Positions 7,126 through 16,335 of a DNA stretch of 34,048 bases are shown one piece after another. Within the stretch, counting starts at the first letter, position 1. Each line of letters opens with the position of its first letter. A model generated the notes under the pieces. That model searched no databases. It had not been told where the DNA came from and worked only from the letters and a program-made list of their open reading frames with translations. Source of the DNA: Acidobacteriaceae bacterium (GTDB taxonomy: Bacteria > Acidobacteriota > Terriglobia > Terriglobales > Acidobacteriaceae); the NCBI GenBank assembly GCA_030038435.1, contig JASHOY010000362.1:1-34048 (forward strand), in the 5' to 3' direction. Made by a program: the position numbers and the translations under genes.

Positions 7126-8061
7126 ATGCCTGTCCATACCATTTCGCTCGCGGAACTCGGTGAGGCGCTAAAAACCGCGTCCGAGGGGAGCGAACGCATT
7201 CACGAATGGTGCAAAGAGCTTGAGCGTGGGGGCATTCTTTACTTTCCTGAAACCCCGGTGCCGATTCCTCACCAGGACCTGGGATTCCTGTTGAGCGTAC
7301 AGCAAAGCGGCAGCAGGATGCACAAGAACATCGCCTACAAGCCCGATCGCGATTTGCTTAGCGGCGCTGATCGCGGATCAGCCGGTACGGCGGAACTGAA
7401 GCAGATGCATGGCACGATGCGGCGCTATTCGGCTGCTGTGGATGCATTCCTGGGGCGGTTTCTGGAGCCGTATGCGCGGCGCTGGCAGCTCGATTATGCC
7501 AGTTTTCGCCCCATCGAAGAGGAAGGCCGCAATCTGCCGCTACGCCGGCGCAACGACCTGCTGCATACCGACGCCTTTCCCACGCGACCCACGCGGGGCC
7601 GGAGGATCCTGCGCTTCTTTCACAACATTCACCCCACACGCACGCGCGACTGGGTGGTTGGCGAACCATTTGGGCGCGTCGTGGGCAGATTTGCGCCCAA
7701 CAAACTTCCCATTCCGCGGCCCGACGGCGTGGTGAAAGGCGCCGGCAAACTCGCGGCCCGGGCGATCGGGCTGGGCATGCTGATGCCGCAGCTCAAGCGC
7801 ACGCCTTACGACGAGTTCATGATGCAAATGCATAACGCCATGAAAGAAGACTCCGAGTTTCAGTTGGGGTGCGCGCGGGAAAAAGTGCAGTTCGCGCCGG
7901 GCTCGAGCTGGATGGTCTATACGGAGACTGTTCCCCACGCGGTGCTGGCGGGGAAATTCGCGCTGGAACAGACATTTCTTGTGGACGCGAAGGCCATGGT
8001 CCTGCCCGAGTCCGCGCCGCTGAAGATATTGGAAGCAATGGCCGGGACGCGGCTGGTTTAG
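7126..8061 (+). CDS. kdoO: Kdo hydroxylase family protein (Fe(II)-dependent dioxygenase type)
   Basis: The family converts 3-deoxy-D-manno-octulosonate (Kdo) of the lipopolysaccharide inner core to its 3-hydroxy form Ko, at the membrane face. The diagnostic stretch LLHTDAFPTRPTRGRRILRF is present, with metal ligands inferred as His147 and Asp149 (H-x-D) and a distal His271 (ETVPHAVLAG). Also visible is the segment FHNIHPTRTRDWVVGEPF. The 311-aa length fits the family. An in-frame TTG at 7111 overlaps the previous stop and could be the real, coupled start; the ATG at 7126 is used here. The upstream membrane protein may be a partner, but that is inference from adjacency. Confidence 0.85.
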   Translation: MPVHTISLAELGEALKTASEGSERIHEWCKELERGGILYFPETPVPIPHQDLGFLLSVQQSGSRMHKNIAYKPDRDLLSGADRGSAGTAELKQMHGTMRRYSAAVDAFLGRFLEPYARRWQLDYASFRPIEEEGRNLPLRRRNDLLHTDAFPTRPTRGRRILRFFHNIHPTRTRDWVVGEPFGRVVGRFAPNKLPIPRPDGVVKGAGKLAARAIGLGMLMPQLKRTPYDEFMMQMHNAMKEDSEFQLGCAREKVQFAPGSSWMVYTETVPHAVLAGKFALEQTFLVDAKAMVLPESAPLKILEAMAGTRLV

Positions 8062-8252
8062 CCCAGCCGCTTAACTTCACCATTGCACGCCTCCGCCGTG
8101 TGTTGAGGATCGTGCCCGGTATGCACCCGATAAGGACATTCCATCCGATCTTGAGCGACTTGATTTGAAAGCGCACCTGCAGCCGCTATGCCTTCCTGCA
8201 GCAAATTGAATCCCCCGAATGAATCTGCGGAGCTCTCGGTTGCGGTGCGAGA

Positions 8253-9449
8253 TCAGGCAGCCTGAAACTTGACCTGCGGTTGTTTCGCATCGAGATCGCC
8301 TCGCGCAGAGGGTTCTGCCGGAGGTCGCGAGGGGAGGTATATTGCAAAGACCGTGCCGCTGGGCGGAACTGCCCGGGATCGGAAATGCAGGCGGCCGTGG
8401 TTTCGCTGCACGATATCCTGGGTAAGCCAAAGGCCAAGGCCGGTTCCGCGGCTGCCCTTGGTGGTGAAGAACTGGCTGAAGAGGTTGGGGCGAATCTCAA
8501 GCGGTATGCCGCTGCCGGTATCGGCGATGGTGATGCGGGCGTAGGAGCGCCCATCGAACGAAACCGTCGAGGCGCGCAAGCGGAGCGTCCCTCCGTCAGG
8601 CATGGCATCGATGGCGTTGCCGATGAGGTTGACCAGGGCTTGCCTCATTTCTCCCGCAGAGCAATAAGCCATGGTCCGATTCAGATCCGCGCTTTCCACA
8701 ATCTGCCGGGCGCGAAGCCGGATGCGAAAGAGCGTGAGGGCCGAATCGGCGATCTCAGACACGTCGTTCAGGCTGGGACTGGAAGGCGCGCGATGCAGAC
8801 GCAGGGTGAGGTCGACAATCTCCTGAATCCTCTCCAGTTCCTGAACGGCCATCTTGCTGAAAGATTTTGCTTCATCAAGCGCAGAGCTGTTCTCAACCAG
8901 GAAAAGCAGGTTGTGGAGGGCTTCCAGAGGGTTGTTGATTTCATGCGCCAGGGTAGCGGCCAGCTTCCCGGCGGTGGCGAGTTTCTCAGTATTGCGTAGG
9001 GTCTCGTCGCTGCGGAACTGACGGTCGGCGGCATCGCGGACTTCGAGTTGGCGAAGGCGCGAGTTATATGCCACCTGCACCGCGCTGATCAACATTTCTT
9101 TGCGCACCGGCCGGTCGAGCAGGAAGACGCTGCGAAATTCGAGCCGGATGCGGCTGGCGAAGGGCGCGAAGCGATGATCGATGGGCCCGTTTGTCAACAG
9201 GATGATGGGAAGATCGGACCATTCAGGCTGACCGTGAATGATCGAACGCAAAGCGCTGAATCCCTCCCTGCTCAAAGCTTCGTCCGTGAGAATCAATCCG
9301 CTGACCAGCGAGGATTCAGTAAGATCGATGGCTTTGATCGCGGGCAGCGACTCGACACCGTATCCACAGGCGTGGAGGAGCGAGCAAATCAGATTTCCAT
9401 CCCGACCGATCGGGGCAACAATCAGAAAGCGGCCAACCTGGAGCGTCAC
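8253..9449 (-). CDS. Sensor histidine kinase with degenerate N-terminal receiver, partner of KaiC-like ATPase
   Basis: Residues 1-130 fold like a receiver but lack its chemistry. The acidic pair after strand 1 is replaced (LIVAPIGRDG) and the conserved Lys is Arg (LLDRPV). Then comes a DHp helix with AHEINNPLEAL (His169) and a catalytic ATPase domain: N-box NLIGNAIDAMP (Asn278), ADTGSGIP, FFTTKGSRGTGLGL. No membrane span, so it is cytosolic. The ATG at 9449 overlaps the kaiC-like stop by 4 bp (ATGA), a sign of coupled translation and joint function. I infer that the pseudo-receiver docks the KaiC-like ATPase or another regulator rather than taking a phosphate. No dedicated downstream response regulator is adjacent. 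Confidence 0.9.
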   Translation of the reverse strand: MTLQVGRFLIVAPIGRDGNLICSLLHACGYGVESLPAIKAIDLTESSLVSGLILTDEALSREGFSALRSIIHGQPEWSDLPIILLTNGPIDHRFAPFASRIRLEFRSVFLLDRPVRKEMLISAVQVAYNSRLRQLEVRDAADRQFRSDETLRNTEKLATAGKLAATLAHEINNPLEALHNLLFLVENSSALDEAKSFSKMAVQELERIQEIVDLTLRLHRAPSSPSLNDVSEIADSALTLFRIRLRARQIVESADLNRTMAYCSAGEMRQALVNLIGNAIDAMPDGGTLRLRASTVSFDGRSYARITIADTGSGIPLEIRPNLFSQFFTTKGSRGTGLGLWLTQDIVQRNHGRLHFRSRAVPPSGTVFAIYLPSRPPAEPSARGDLDAKQPQVKFQAA

Positions 9450-10924
9450 AGCAGGGGTTGTCCTCCTTGATATATTGGTGTTCCTGTAAGCACCCCTGCA
9501 AAGTTGGTGAGGGGCTGACCGATCACGAGCTTCCGGCCTTTTATAGATAACTCGCGGATGGAGCGTTCATGCGGCCCGGAGCGGCGCTTGACCACGGATA
9601 GCGCCTGCCGAACTTCGCCTGTAACTTCAAAATAGCGAAGCAGCAGAACGTTGTCGGCAAGGTAGCTGATATCCGTCGGCGAGGTCATGGCGTGGCCGAG
9701 GAGACCGTACTGAGCCAGCACCAGAAAGCTGGCCACGCCCATCTGGCTCAGATAGGCGAGCACCTCGTGGAGCTGTACGGTAAGCGCAAGTTCTTCGCTC
9801 ATGGAATTCATCAGGCCGTTGAGGCTGTCGATGACCACGACGCGCCAACCCTGTTCTTCTACGCCGCGGCGAATGCGGTCGACGAATTCCCCCGGAGATA
9901 GCTCGGCGGGATCGACCTGTTCCAGGTGGACGATTTTCTTATCGAGATAGGGATCTATTTTGAGGCCCAGGCCCCGGCTTCGTTCCAGGAAAGACTGGCA
10001 CGTCTCATCGAAGGTGAAGATAGCGCCTTTTTCGTCCCGTTTTGCCGCCGAAACCACGAATTGCGTGCACAGCGTGGATTTTCCGCAGCCGGTGGGCCCT
10101 GCGATAAGTGTGCTGGTTCCACGCTGCACTCCGCCGTTGAAAAGCGCGTCCAGCTCGTTGAGGCCGCTGGGCAGGACTTCGCTGGGCATTTTTTTGTGGC
10201 GGTGTTCGCCAGAGACCAGGCGGGGGAAGACCCGCAGGCCACCGCGGACGATAAGGTAGTCGTGGTAGCCTTCCCGGAATTCCGCAGCGCGAATCTTTCT
10301 GATTTCGAGGCGGCGACGGGTGATGCCGTAATTGCGGGGTAACACCTCGAGGCAGATAACGCCGTGAGCGATGGTCTGCACCTGGCTCTGCTGATCGTCG
10401 CGCAAGCGCTCGTCGAGCAGAAGTGTGGTGCAGTCGCGGGTTTCGAAGAACTGCTTGAGGGTGAGCACCTGGCGGCGGTAGCGAAGGGAATCGCGCGCCA
10501 GCATGCGCAGTTCCGACATGGAGTCGATAACCACGCGGGAGGGAGCGACATCGCGCACCTTGGCCAGGATGGTCTCGAGAATGTCGGCGAGCTCCACTTC
10601 CGCCGGCTGAAAGACGGTGTAATGGCGGGATTCCGCGCCTGCAATCTCCGGCGGGGAGAGCTTGGCGACGGTAATGTTGTCGAGGCTGAAGCCGTGCGAG
10701 TCGGCGACGAGCTGAAGCTCGGCTTCGCTTTCCGCAAGCGAGACATAAAGTCCCTTTTCGCCCCGCTTCGCACCGTCCATGAGGAACTGAAGTGCGAGGG
10801 TGGTCTTTCCGGCGCCGGGATTGCCTTCGATCAAATAAATGAAGCCTGATGCCAGGCCGCCGTGAAGAATGTCATCAAGTCCTGAAATGCCGGTGGAAAG
10901 GAGCCCGCGTTGATTCTTGCTCAT
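9446..10924 (-). CDS. KaiC-like double-domain ATPase
   Basis: The 492-aa protein has two RecA-type ATPase domains. Domain 1 has Walker A GNPGAGKTT (34-42) and the acidic site AESEAEL (Glu65). Domain 2 has Walker A GPTGCGKST (276-284), acidic FDET (Asp306/Glu307) and Walker B VVVIDSLNG. The C-terminal segment SPTDISYLADNVLLLRYFEV aligns with the cyanobacterial KaiC autophosphorylation loop, where Ser431 appears retained (Ser420 here) but Thr432 is Tyr. No KaiA or KaiB gene is nearby. The ATG at 10924 is chosen because KaiC homology starts at once (GLLSTGISGLDDILHGGL); upstream in-frame sequence is non-homologous. Such KaiC homologues are usually signalling ATPases, not clocks. Confidence 0.92.
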   Translation of the reverse strand: MSKNQRGLLSTGISGLDDILHGGLASGFIYLIEGNPGAGKTTLALQFLMDGAKRGEKGLYVSLAESEAELQLVADSHGFSLDNITVAKLSPPEIAGAESRHYTVFQPAEVELADILETILAKVRDVAPSRVVIDSMSELRMLARDSLRYRRQVLTLKQFFETRDCTTLLLDERLRDDQQSQVQTIAHGVICLEVLPRNYGITRRRLEIRKIRAAEFREGYHDYLIVRGGLRVFPRLVSGEHRHKKMPSEVLPSGLNELDALFNGGVQRGTSTLIAGPTGCGKSTLCTQFVVSAAKRDEKGAIFTFDETCQSFLERSRGLGLKIDPYLDKKIVHLEQVDPAELSPGEFVDRIRRGVEEQGWRVVVIDSLNGLMNSMSEELALTVQLHEVLAYLSQMGVASFLVLAQYGLLGHAMTSPTDISYLADNVLLLRYFEVTGEVRQALSVVKRRSGPHERSIRELSIKGRKLVIGQPLTNFAGVLTGTPIYQGGQPLL

Positions 10925-11138
10925 TCGCAGTGATCGCCCCCAAAAGATTTCGTGCCAGCGCAGCTCGCACAGGATTACGAGCCAAGAACGTGCCGCATGG
11001 CGATATTTTGCGCGCGTCAACGTTTTATTTGGCCACCCCGTTGGATGCGTCCTGAGTGCCGCCGGGCTGCCAGAAAAGCTTCGCGGCAAGAGCGAGAACA
11101 GTTTTGCGGCCTGAATTTCGGTTTTTGACCACCTGGCT

Positions 11139-13271
11139 CTATGCAGGCGCCATGGGCATTCGATTTATGCGCGTTCCGGTGGCAGCGTAGTAGGCATTGG
11201 CCACTGCGGGAGCAAGACCTATCAGGCCGATCTCGCCGGCGCCGGCAGGAGCAATGTCTTTGCGGTCGAGAAGGACTACCTCGATTTGCGGAGCGTCTTT
11301 GAAGCGGGGAACGCGGTACTCGGCGAAGAAGGGATTGAGAATTTTGCCCTTGGCGAAGAGGATCTGCTCGAACAATGCGCCACCGATGGCTTGCACGACA
11401 GCGCCCATCTGCTGGTTGCGCAAACCGTCAGGGTTGATAACGGCGCCGGATTCCCAGGCCTGAATTACCTGGACAACATGCAACTTCTTGGTTGCATGAT
11501 CCACAGCAATTTCCGCGCCGGTGGCTACATACCCGCCCTTATCCGTCCCGCAGGCGATGCCGCAGCCGCGCTCGCTGGTGGATTTGGCGGCAGACCAGCG
11601 GATTTTTTCGGCGGCCGCCTGGAGGACGGCGCGCATGCGCGGATTGCTCAGATTGCGCAGCCGGAATTCCAGCGGATCCAGATTCGCCGCGTGGGCGAGT
11701 GAGTCCATATGCGATTCGCGGGCGAAATTGTTAGCCGCGGCCGCCAGCGAACGGTAGGAGCCCTGACGTAGCGGCGAGTCGGCAGGGTGGTATTGGATGA
11801 GCTGGTTGGCTACATCGTAGGGCGTGCCCAAAGCGGCGCCGCCGGAGTTGTAGTTGTGGTGCTCCCACGCGGTGAGCTTGCCATCCGCTTCGGCCCCGGC
11901 GCGGATTTGGATGACGCCGGCGGGGCGAAAGTAGGCCCAGGTGAATTCTTCCTCGCGGGTCCAGATCAGCTTGACGGGCCTCCCCGCGGCTTTGGCGAGC
12001 CGCGCGGCCTCGATGGCGGCTTCCCCGGTGTGCTTCCCGCCGTATCCAGAGCCCATGTCAGGCTGGATGACGTGGACCTGCTCGGGGTTGAGGCTGAAGG
12101 CTTCGACGAGCTGATCTTTGACGCCGAAAGGGCGCTGCGTGCCAGTCCATACGGTAAGATTGCCGCCCTGCCACTCGGCTACGGCGGCGCGGGGTTCGAG
12201 CGGCGCGTGCTGAATGTATTGCACGGTGTATTCCTGGTCGTGCTTGATTGGCGCGCGGGCCAGGGCCTGCGCCACGTCGCCGGTCTGCTTGTCGGGGCCG
12301 CGCGAAGGCGCCTCGCCGCTGCCTTTTTTGAGGATGGCGAAGAGGTCGGCGTTGGCGGGCTGGACCGGCACGTTCCAATTGGATTTAACGGCACTGGCTG
12401 CGGAGCGGGCGGTCGAGTAGTCTGGCGCGACGATGCCGATGAAGTCGCCGTCGTGAACCACTTGCACGCCGGAGATTTTTTCGGCGGCCGAGGTGTCGAG
12501 AGACTCCAGGGTAGCGTTATAGCCGGAAGGCCGGACGACGGCGCCGTGCATCATGCCGGGGCGGGCCACGTCGGAGGGGTAGATGTGGCGGCCGGTCACG
12601 AACTTTCGGATGTCGGCCTTGGGGACGGGCGTACCCGCGATCTGCCAGTTGGTGGCGGGAGTGAGCGCGGGATCGCCGGAGACGACCTGAACGAGGTCAT
12701 TGCCCTGGGTGATTTCGCCGTAGGTTGCGGAGCGCGAGCCGGCGGCGCTGGTGATAACGCCGTTGACGGCCTGCAGGGTGGCCGCGTCGATATGCCAGCG
12801 CCGGGCGGCGGTGGCGATGAGCAGTTGGCGCGCGGCGGCGGCCATGGTGCGGAGCTCGGGGCCCATGGTCGGCGTGGTGCGGCTGCCGAAGGTCCCCATA
12901 TCCCAGGGAGTGAGGGCGGTGTCGCCCATGACCATGCTGATGGAAGCAAAGGGCGCGCGAAGCTCTTCGGCGACTTGCTGGGCGAGCGAAGTGCGAATGT
13001 TCTGGCCGACTTCAACTTTGCCGGTGAAGACGGTGATGCTGTTGTCGACGGCAATGTGCAACCAGGCGCTGATGTTTTTGGGCAGCTCGTGTCCACGAAA
13101 GATGAAGCGGCCGCCGGATTCCTGACTGGAGGCGGCTGAAGGCGCGAAGGCGACAAGCAGGCCGCTGCCGAAGAATTTAAGGAAATCGCGGCGCGGAAAT
13201 TGGAGCGGGGCGAGGGAATCGAAGGCGCCGCCCTCGAGCATTTCAACTTCGCAGGCATTGCGGGCGGCCAT
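11139..13271 (-). CDS. Molybdopterin-binding subunit of an IorB-type (isoquinoline 1-oxidoreductase / aldehyde oxidase) hydroxylase
   Basis: This 710-aa protein belongs to the xanthine oxidase superfamily. A twin-arginine signal sits near residue 27 (RRDFLKFFGSGLLVAF), predicting export to the periplasm. Molybdopterin contacts include PDMGSGYGGKHTGEAA, and the active-site Glu lies in PAGAGEIGLIGLAPAV near the C-terminus. The family hydroxylates N-heterocycles or oxidises aldehydes; the true substrate cannot be read from sequence. The start overlaps the iron-sulfur subunit stop (TGATG at 13271). There is no FAD subunit, matching the two-subunit Ior type, which passes electrons to a cytochrome or other acceptor rather than NAD. 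Confidence 0.9.
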   Translation of the reverse strand: MAARNACEVEMLEGGAFDSLAPLQFPRRDFLKFFGSGLLVAFAPSAASSQESGGRFIFRGHELPKNISAWLHIAVDNSITVFTGKVEVGQNIRTSLAQQVAEELRAPFASISMVMGDTALTPWDMGTFGSRTTPTMGPELRTMAAAARQLLIATAARRWHIDAATLQAVNGVITSAAGSRSATYGEITQGNDLVQVVSGDPALTPATNWQIAGTPVPKADIRKFVTGRHIYPSDVARPGMMHGAVVRPSGYNATLESLDTSAAEKISGVQVVHDGDFIGIVAPDYSTARSAASAVKSNWNVPVQPANADLFAILKKGSGEAPSRGPDKQTGDVAQALARAPIKHDQEYTVQYIQHAPLEPRAAVAEWQGGNLTVWTGTQRPFGVKDQLVEAFSLNPEQVHVIQPDMGSGYGGKHTGEAAIEAARLAKAAGRPVKLIWTREEEFTWAYFRPAGVIQIRAGAEADGKLTAWEHHNYNSGGAALGTPYDVANQLIQYHPADSPLRQGSYRSLAAAANNFARESHMDSLAHAANLDPLEFRLRNLSNPRMRAVLQAAAEKIRWSAAKSTSERGCGIACGTDKGGYVATGAEIAVDHATKKLHVVQVIQAWESGAVINPDGLRNQQMGAVVQAIGGALFEQILFAKGKILNPFFAEYRVPRFKDAPQIEVVLLDRKDIAPAGAGEIGLIGLAPAVANAYYAATGTRINRMPMAPA

Positions 13272-13741
13272 CAGGCTGCCTCTCCCGATTGCTCGGCGCG
13301 GCGGATGGCGGCGAGGATGCGCGGATAGGTTCCGCAGCGGCAAATGTTGCCGTTCATGGCGGTGAGAATCTGCTCGTCGGTGGGGTGCGGCGAGTGGCGC
13401 AGCAGCGAAGTGGCGTTCATGATCATGCCGGAGGTGCAATAACCGCATTGCATGGCGCCCTCTTCAAGGAAGGCCTGCTGCACCGAGTTGAGATGTCCGT
13501 CGCGCTCCAGGCCTTCGATGGTTTCGATCTTGAGATTGGCGGCGGCGGATACGGGAATCAGGCAGGAGCGAATGGCGCGGCCGTTGAGGATGACCGTGCA
13601 AGCGCCGCATTGGCCCTCGCCGCAGCCGTATTTTGTGCCGGTGAGATCGAGATGATTGCGCAGGACGAAGAGCAGGGACTCTTCGCCGGGAGCGTCGACG
13701 CTTAATTGCGCGCCGTTGACGTTGAGGATGTAGTGGCCCAT
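13271..13741 (-). CDS. [2Fe-2S] subunit of IorA-type molybdenum hydroxylase
   Basis: This 156-aa protein has the two-cluster layout of the family. A plant-ferredoxin-like N-terminal cluster has KYGCGEGQCGACTVILNG plus a further Cys in SCLIP. A C-terminal helical cluster has MQCGYCTSGM and NICRCGTYPRI. It transfers electrons from the Mo centre to an external acceptor. It lacks its own signal peptide and is expected to be exported bound to the Tat-tagged large subunit. CAGGAG lies about 6 nt before the ATG. The gene is first in the operon and divergent from the GH3 gene. Confidence 0.93.
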   Translation of the reverse strand: MGHYILNVNGAQLSVDAPGEESLLFVLRNHLDLTGTKYGCGEGQCGACTVILNGRAIRSCLIPVSAAANLKIETIEGLERDGHLNSVQQAFLEEGAMQCGYCTSGMIMNATSLLRHSPHPTDEQILTAMNGNICRCGTYPRILAAIRRAEQSGEAA

Positions 13742-13892
13742 TCCAGACTCCTGTAGATGGAGAAGAGCCGCGCAGGGACAGGATAACGCAATCGCGCGGG
13801 CGGCGCGGGCGGAATTTGCGGAGGCAAAGCAAGGGATGGAGCGAAAGACAAAGTCCTCGGCCTAAAGCGATTTTCTGCGGGGGGCAACACGC

Positions 13893-13922
13893 TTGACAGC
13901 AGTTTCTGCGGGGCTTTAGAGT
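13893..13922 (+). promoter_or_regulatory. Candidate sigma-70 promoter for the GH3 gene
   Basis: TTGACA (13893-13898), an 18-bp spacer, and TAGAGT (13917-13922) lie about 80 bp upstream of the GH3 ATG in the 261-bp divergent region. The -35 is perfect and the -10 is 4 of 6. The rest of the divergent region shows no further clear structure. Confidence 0.5.
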
Positions 13923-14002
13923 GGCTGCGCAAGAGATAGAGAGCGCGAAGCTTTGCCTGTTTTGGATTCTTGCCGGTAAACAGACTCCCAGTGAGGTACA
14001 CG

Positions 14003-16294
14003 ATGAAATCTTCAGGATTGTGGGTGGCCGCTCTGGCGCTGGCCTTTAGCGCTACGGTGTGCGCAGTGACCGCGCAGGAAGCGCAGCAAAACGGGCCGGC
14101 GCAGACGGCAAATGAGCCGGACTATCTGAATCCCGCGCTGCCGGCCGCGCAGCGCGCAACGGATCTGGTGTCGCGGATGACGCTCGAGGAAAAGGCCAGC
14201 CAGATGGTGAACCATGCGCGCGCAATTCCGCGGCTCAAGGTGCCGGCCTATGACTGGTGGAGCGAGGCGCTGCACGGCGTGCTGCTGAACGGAACCACGG
14301 AGTTTCCGGAGCCGATCGGGCTGGGCGCGAGCTTCGACGCACAAGGCGTTCACCAGATGGCTGTGGACATCGGCATTGAGGGACGCATTAAGCATGAACA
14401 AGCGGTGAAGGAAGGGCTGGGCACTTTTCACACCGGGCTGGATTTCTGGTCGCCGAACGTGAACATCTTTCGCGATCCGCGATGGGGACGCGGGCAGGAA
14501 ACTTATGGCGAAGACCCCTTCCTCACGGGGCGGATGGCGGTGGCCTATGTGACGGGATTGCAGGGAAATGATCCGCGGTATTTCAGGGTGATCGCCACCC
14601 CCAAGCATTTCGATGTGCACAGCGGGCCGGAACTGACGCGGCACATGGTCGATGTGACGGTGAGCAAGCACGACATGATGGACACCTATCTGCCGGCGTT
14701 TCGCGCGGCGATTGTGGATGGGCACGCAGACTCGGTGATGTGCGCTTATAACGCCGTCAACGGACAGCCGGCCTGCGCAAACCAGTTTCTGCTGCAGCAG
14801 ATGCTGCGCGTGGATTGGAACTTTCAGGGATATGTGGTTTCAGATTGCGACGCCGTGCATGACATTTACAGCGGGCATCATTATGAGCCGAGCCTGGCGC
14901 AGGCAGTGGCAGTGAGCGTGCAAACGGGGATGGACAACGATTGCGCCGACTTCGGGAACAACGTCAAGGGCGACAACGATTATGAGCCGTATATCGAGGC
15001 AGTGCAGAAGGGATATCTGAAGGAGAGCGATCTGAACCGCGCGCTGGTGAAGCTGTTTACGGCACGCATCAAGCTGGGGTTGTTCGACCCGCCGTCGCTG
15101 GTGCCGTACACGAAGTATCCGGAGAGCGATTTGAACAGCCCCTCGCATCAAGCGCTGGCGCTGAAGCTGGCCGACGAATCGATGGTGCTGTTGAAGAACG
15201 ACGGCGTGCTGCCATTGAAGACCTCGGGAATCAAGATTGCGGTAGTGGGTCCGCTGGCCAATGAGACGCCGGTGCTGCTGGGCAATTACTCGGGCACGCC
15301 GCTGCATACGGTGTCGATCCTGGATGGGCTGAAGAGCGTTTTTGCGGGAGACACGATCGCCTATGTGCCGGGGACGGATTTTCTGATGCAGGTGCATCCC
15401 AGGCCGCGGCCGGACGGTTGGTCGAAGGAGGATCTGACTCCCGATCCCAAGGCGATGGAGGCGGCTCGCAATGCCGACGTGGTGATTGCGGTGGTGGGCA
15501 TCACCAGCCATTTGGAAAGCGAGGAGCAGAGGAACGAGCAGGAACCGGGCTTCAAGGGCGGCGACAAAACCAACCTGCAGATGCCGGAGCCGGAAGAAAA
15601 TCTGGTGCGCGCGGTGGCGGCGACAGGGAAGCCGCTCATTGTGGTGTTGACGAACGGCAGCGCGCTGGCAGTGAACTGGGAGCAGGAGCACGCGAACGCC
15701 ATCCTGGAAGCGTGGTACCCGGGTGAGGAAGGCGGGACCGCGGTTGCCGACACTCTGGCCGGCAGTAACGATCCGGGAGGCAAACTGCCGGTGACCTTCT
15801 ATAAGAGCATTGACCAGTTGCCGCCGTTCAGCGATTACAACATGAAGGGGCGGACCTATCGCTACTTCACCGGCAAACCGCTCTATCCGTTTGGATACGG
15901 GCTGAGCTATACCACCTTCTCCTTCAGCGATTTGAAGATTCCCGACCCGACCATCCAGGCCGGCGAGCCGTGGACAGCGCAGGTGACAGTCACCAATACG
16001 GGCAAGGTGGCCGGGGACGAAGTGGCCGAGCTTTATCTGAAGTTTCCCGATGTGGCGGGAGCCCCGAACATTGCGCTGCGCGGTTTCAAGCGGGTGCACC
16101 TGGAACCGGGCCAGTCGCAGAAGGTCAGTTTCAAGTTGCAGCGGCGGGCTTTGAGTATGGTGACGGAGGCTGGCCAGCCGATCGTGGCGGCGGGCACTTA
16201 CACGGTCACCGTTGGCGGCGGGCAGCCGGACACCGGCGCACAGACGCTTACCGGAAGCTTTACCGTGGTTGGGACAAAGACGCTGCCCGACTAG
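14003..16294 (+). CDS. Secreted glycoside hydrolase family 3 (beta-xylosidase / beta-glucosidase type)
   Basis: The 763-aa protein has a Sec signal peptide (MKSSGLWVAALALAFSATVC, cleavage probably near Ala25), so it acts in the periplasm or outside. The GH3 barrel contains FWSPNVNIFRDPRWGRGQET, KHFDVHSGPE and the nucleophile motif GYVVSDCDAV (Asp281). The second domain has KLADESMVLLKNDGVLPL and a C-terminal fibronectin-III-like domain (PFGYGLSYTTF onward). The FRDPRWGRGQETYGEDP and KHFDVHSGPE variants are those of xylan 1,4-beta-xylosidase-like GH3 enzymes, so xylo-oligosaccharides are the likelier substrate. The ATG at 14003 is chosen because it starts the signal peptide, with GAGG about 8 nt upstream. 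Confidence 0.93.
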   Translation: MKSSGLWVAALALAFSATVCAVTAQEAQQNGPAQTANEPDYLNPALPAAQRATDLVSRMTLEEKASQMVNHARAIPRLKVPAYDWWSEALHGVLLNGTTEFPEPIGLGASFDAQGVHQMAVDIGIEGRIKHEQAVKEGLGTFHTGLDFWSPNVNIFRDPRWGRGQETYGEDPFLTGRMAVAYVTGLQGNDPRYFRVIATPKHFDVHSGPELTRHMVDVTVSKHDMMDTYLPAFRAAIVDGHADSVMCAYNAVNGQPACANQFLLQQMLRVDWNFQGYVVSDCDAVHDIYSGHHYEPSLAQAVAVSVQTGMDNDCADFGNNVKGDNDYEPYIEAVQKGYLKESDLNRALVKLFTARIKLGLFDPPSLVPYTKYPESDLNSPSHQALALKLADESMVLLKNDGVLPLKTSGIKIAVVGPLANETPVLLGNYSGTPLHTVSILDGLKSVFAGDTIAYVPGTDFLMQVHPRPRPDGWSKEDLTPDPKAMEAARNADVVIAVVGITSHLESEEQRNEQEPGFKGGDKTNLQMPEPEENLVRAVAATGKPLIVVLTNGSALAVNWEQEHANAILEAWYPGEEGGTAVADTLAGSNDPGGKLPVTFYKSIDQLPPFSDYNMKGRTYRYFTGKPLYPFGYGLSYTTFSFSDLKIPDPTIQAGEPWTAQVTVTNTGKVAGDEVAELYLKFPDVAGAPNIALRGFKRVHLEPGQSQKVSFKLQRRALSMVTEAGQPIVAAGTYTVTVGGGQPDTGAQTLTGSFTVVGTKTLPD

Positions 16295-16335
16295 GCTCAT
16301 CTATGAAAGTGAGTTGCTGGGCTCGAATCGAAAAA

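Noticed and set aside
11787-13139. 450-codon plus-strand ORF opposite the molybdopterin subunit
   Set aside because: Its translation is Gly/Val/Asp-rich with no domain, and the opposite strand has clear family motifs. It is an artefact of high GC.
14840-16300. 486-codon minus-strand ORF opposite the GH3 gene
   Set aside because: His/Arg/Gln-rich low-quality translation without start signals; the GH3 frame is complete.
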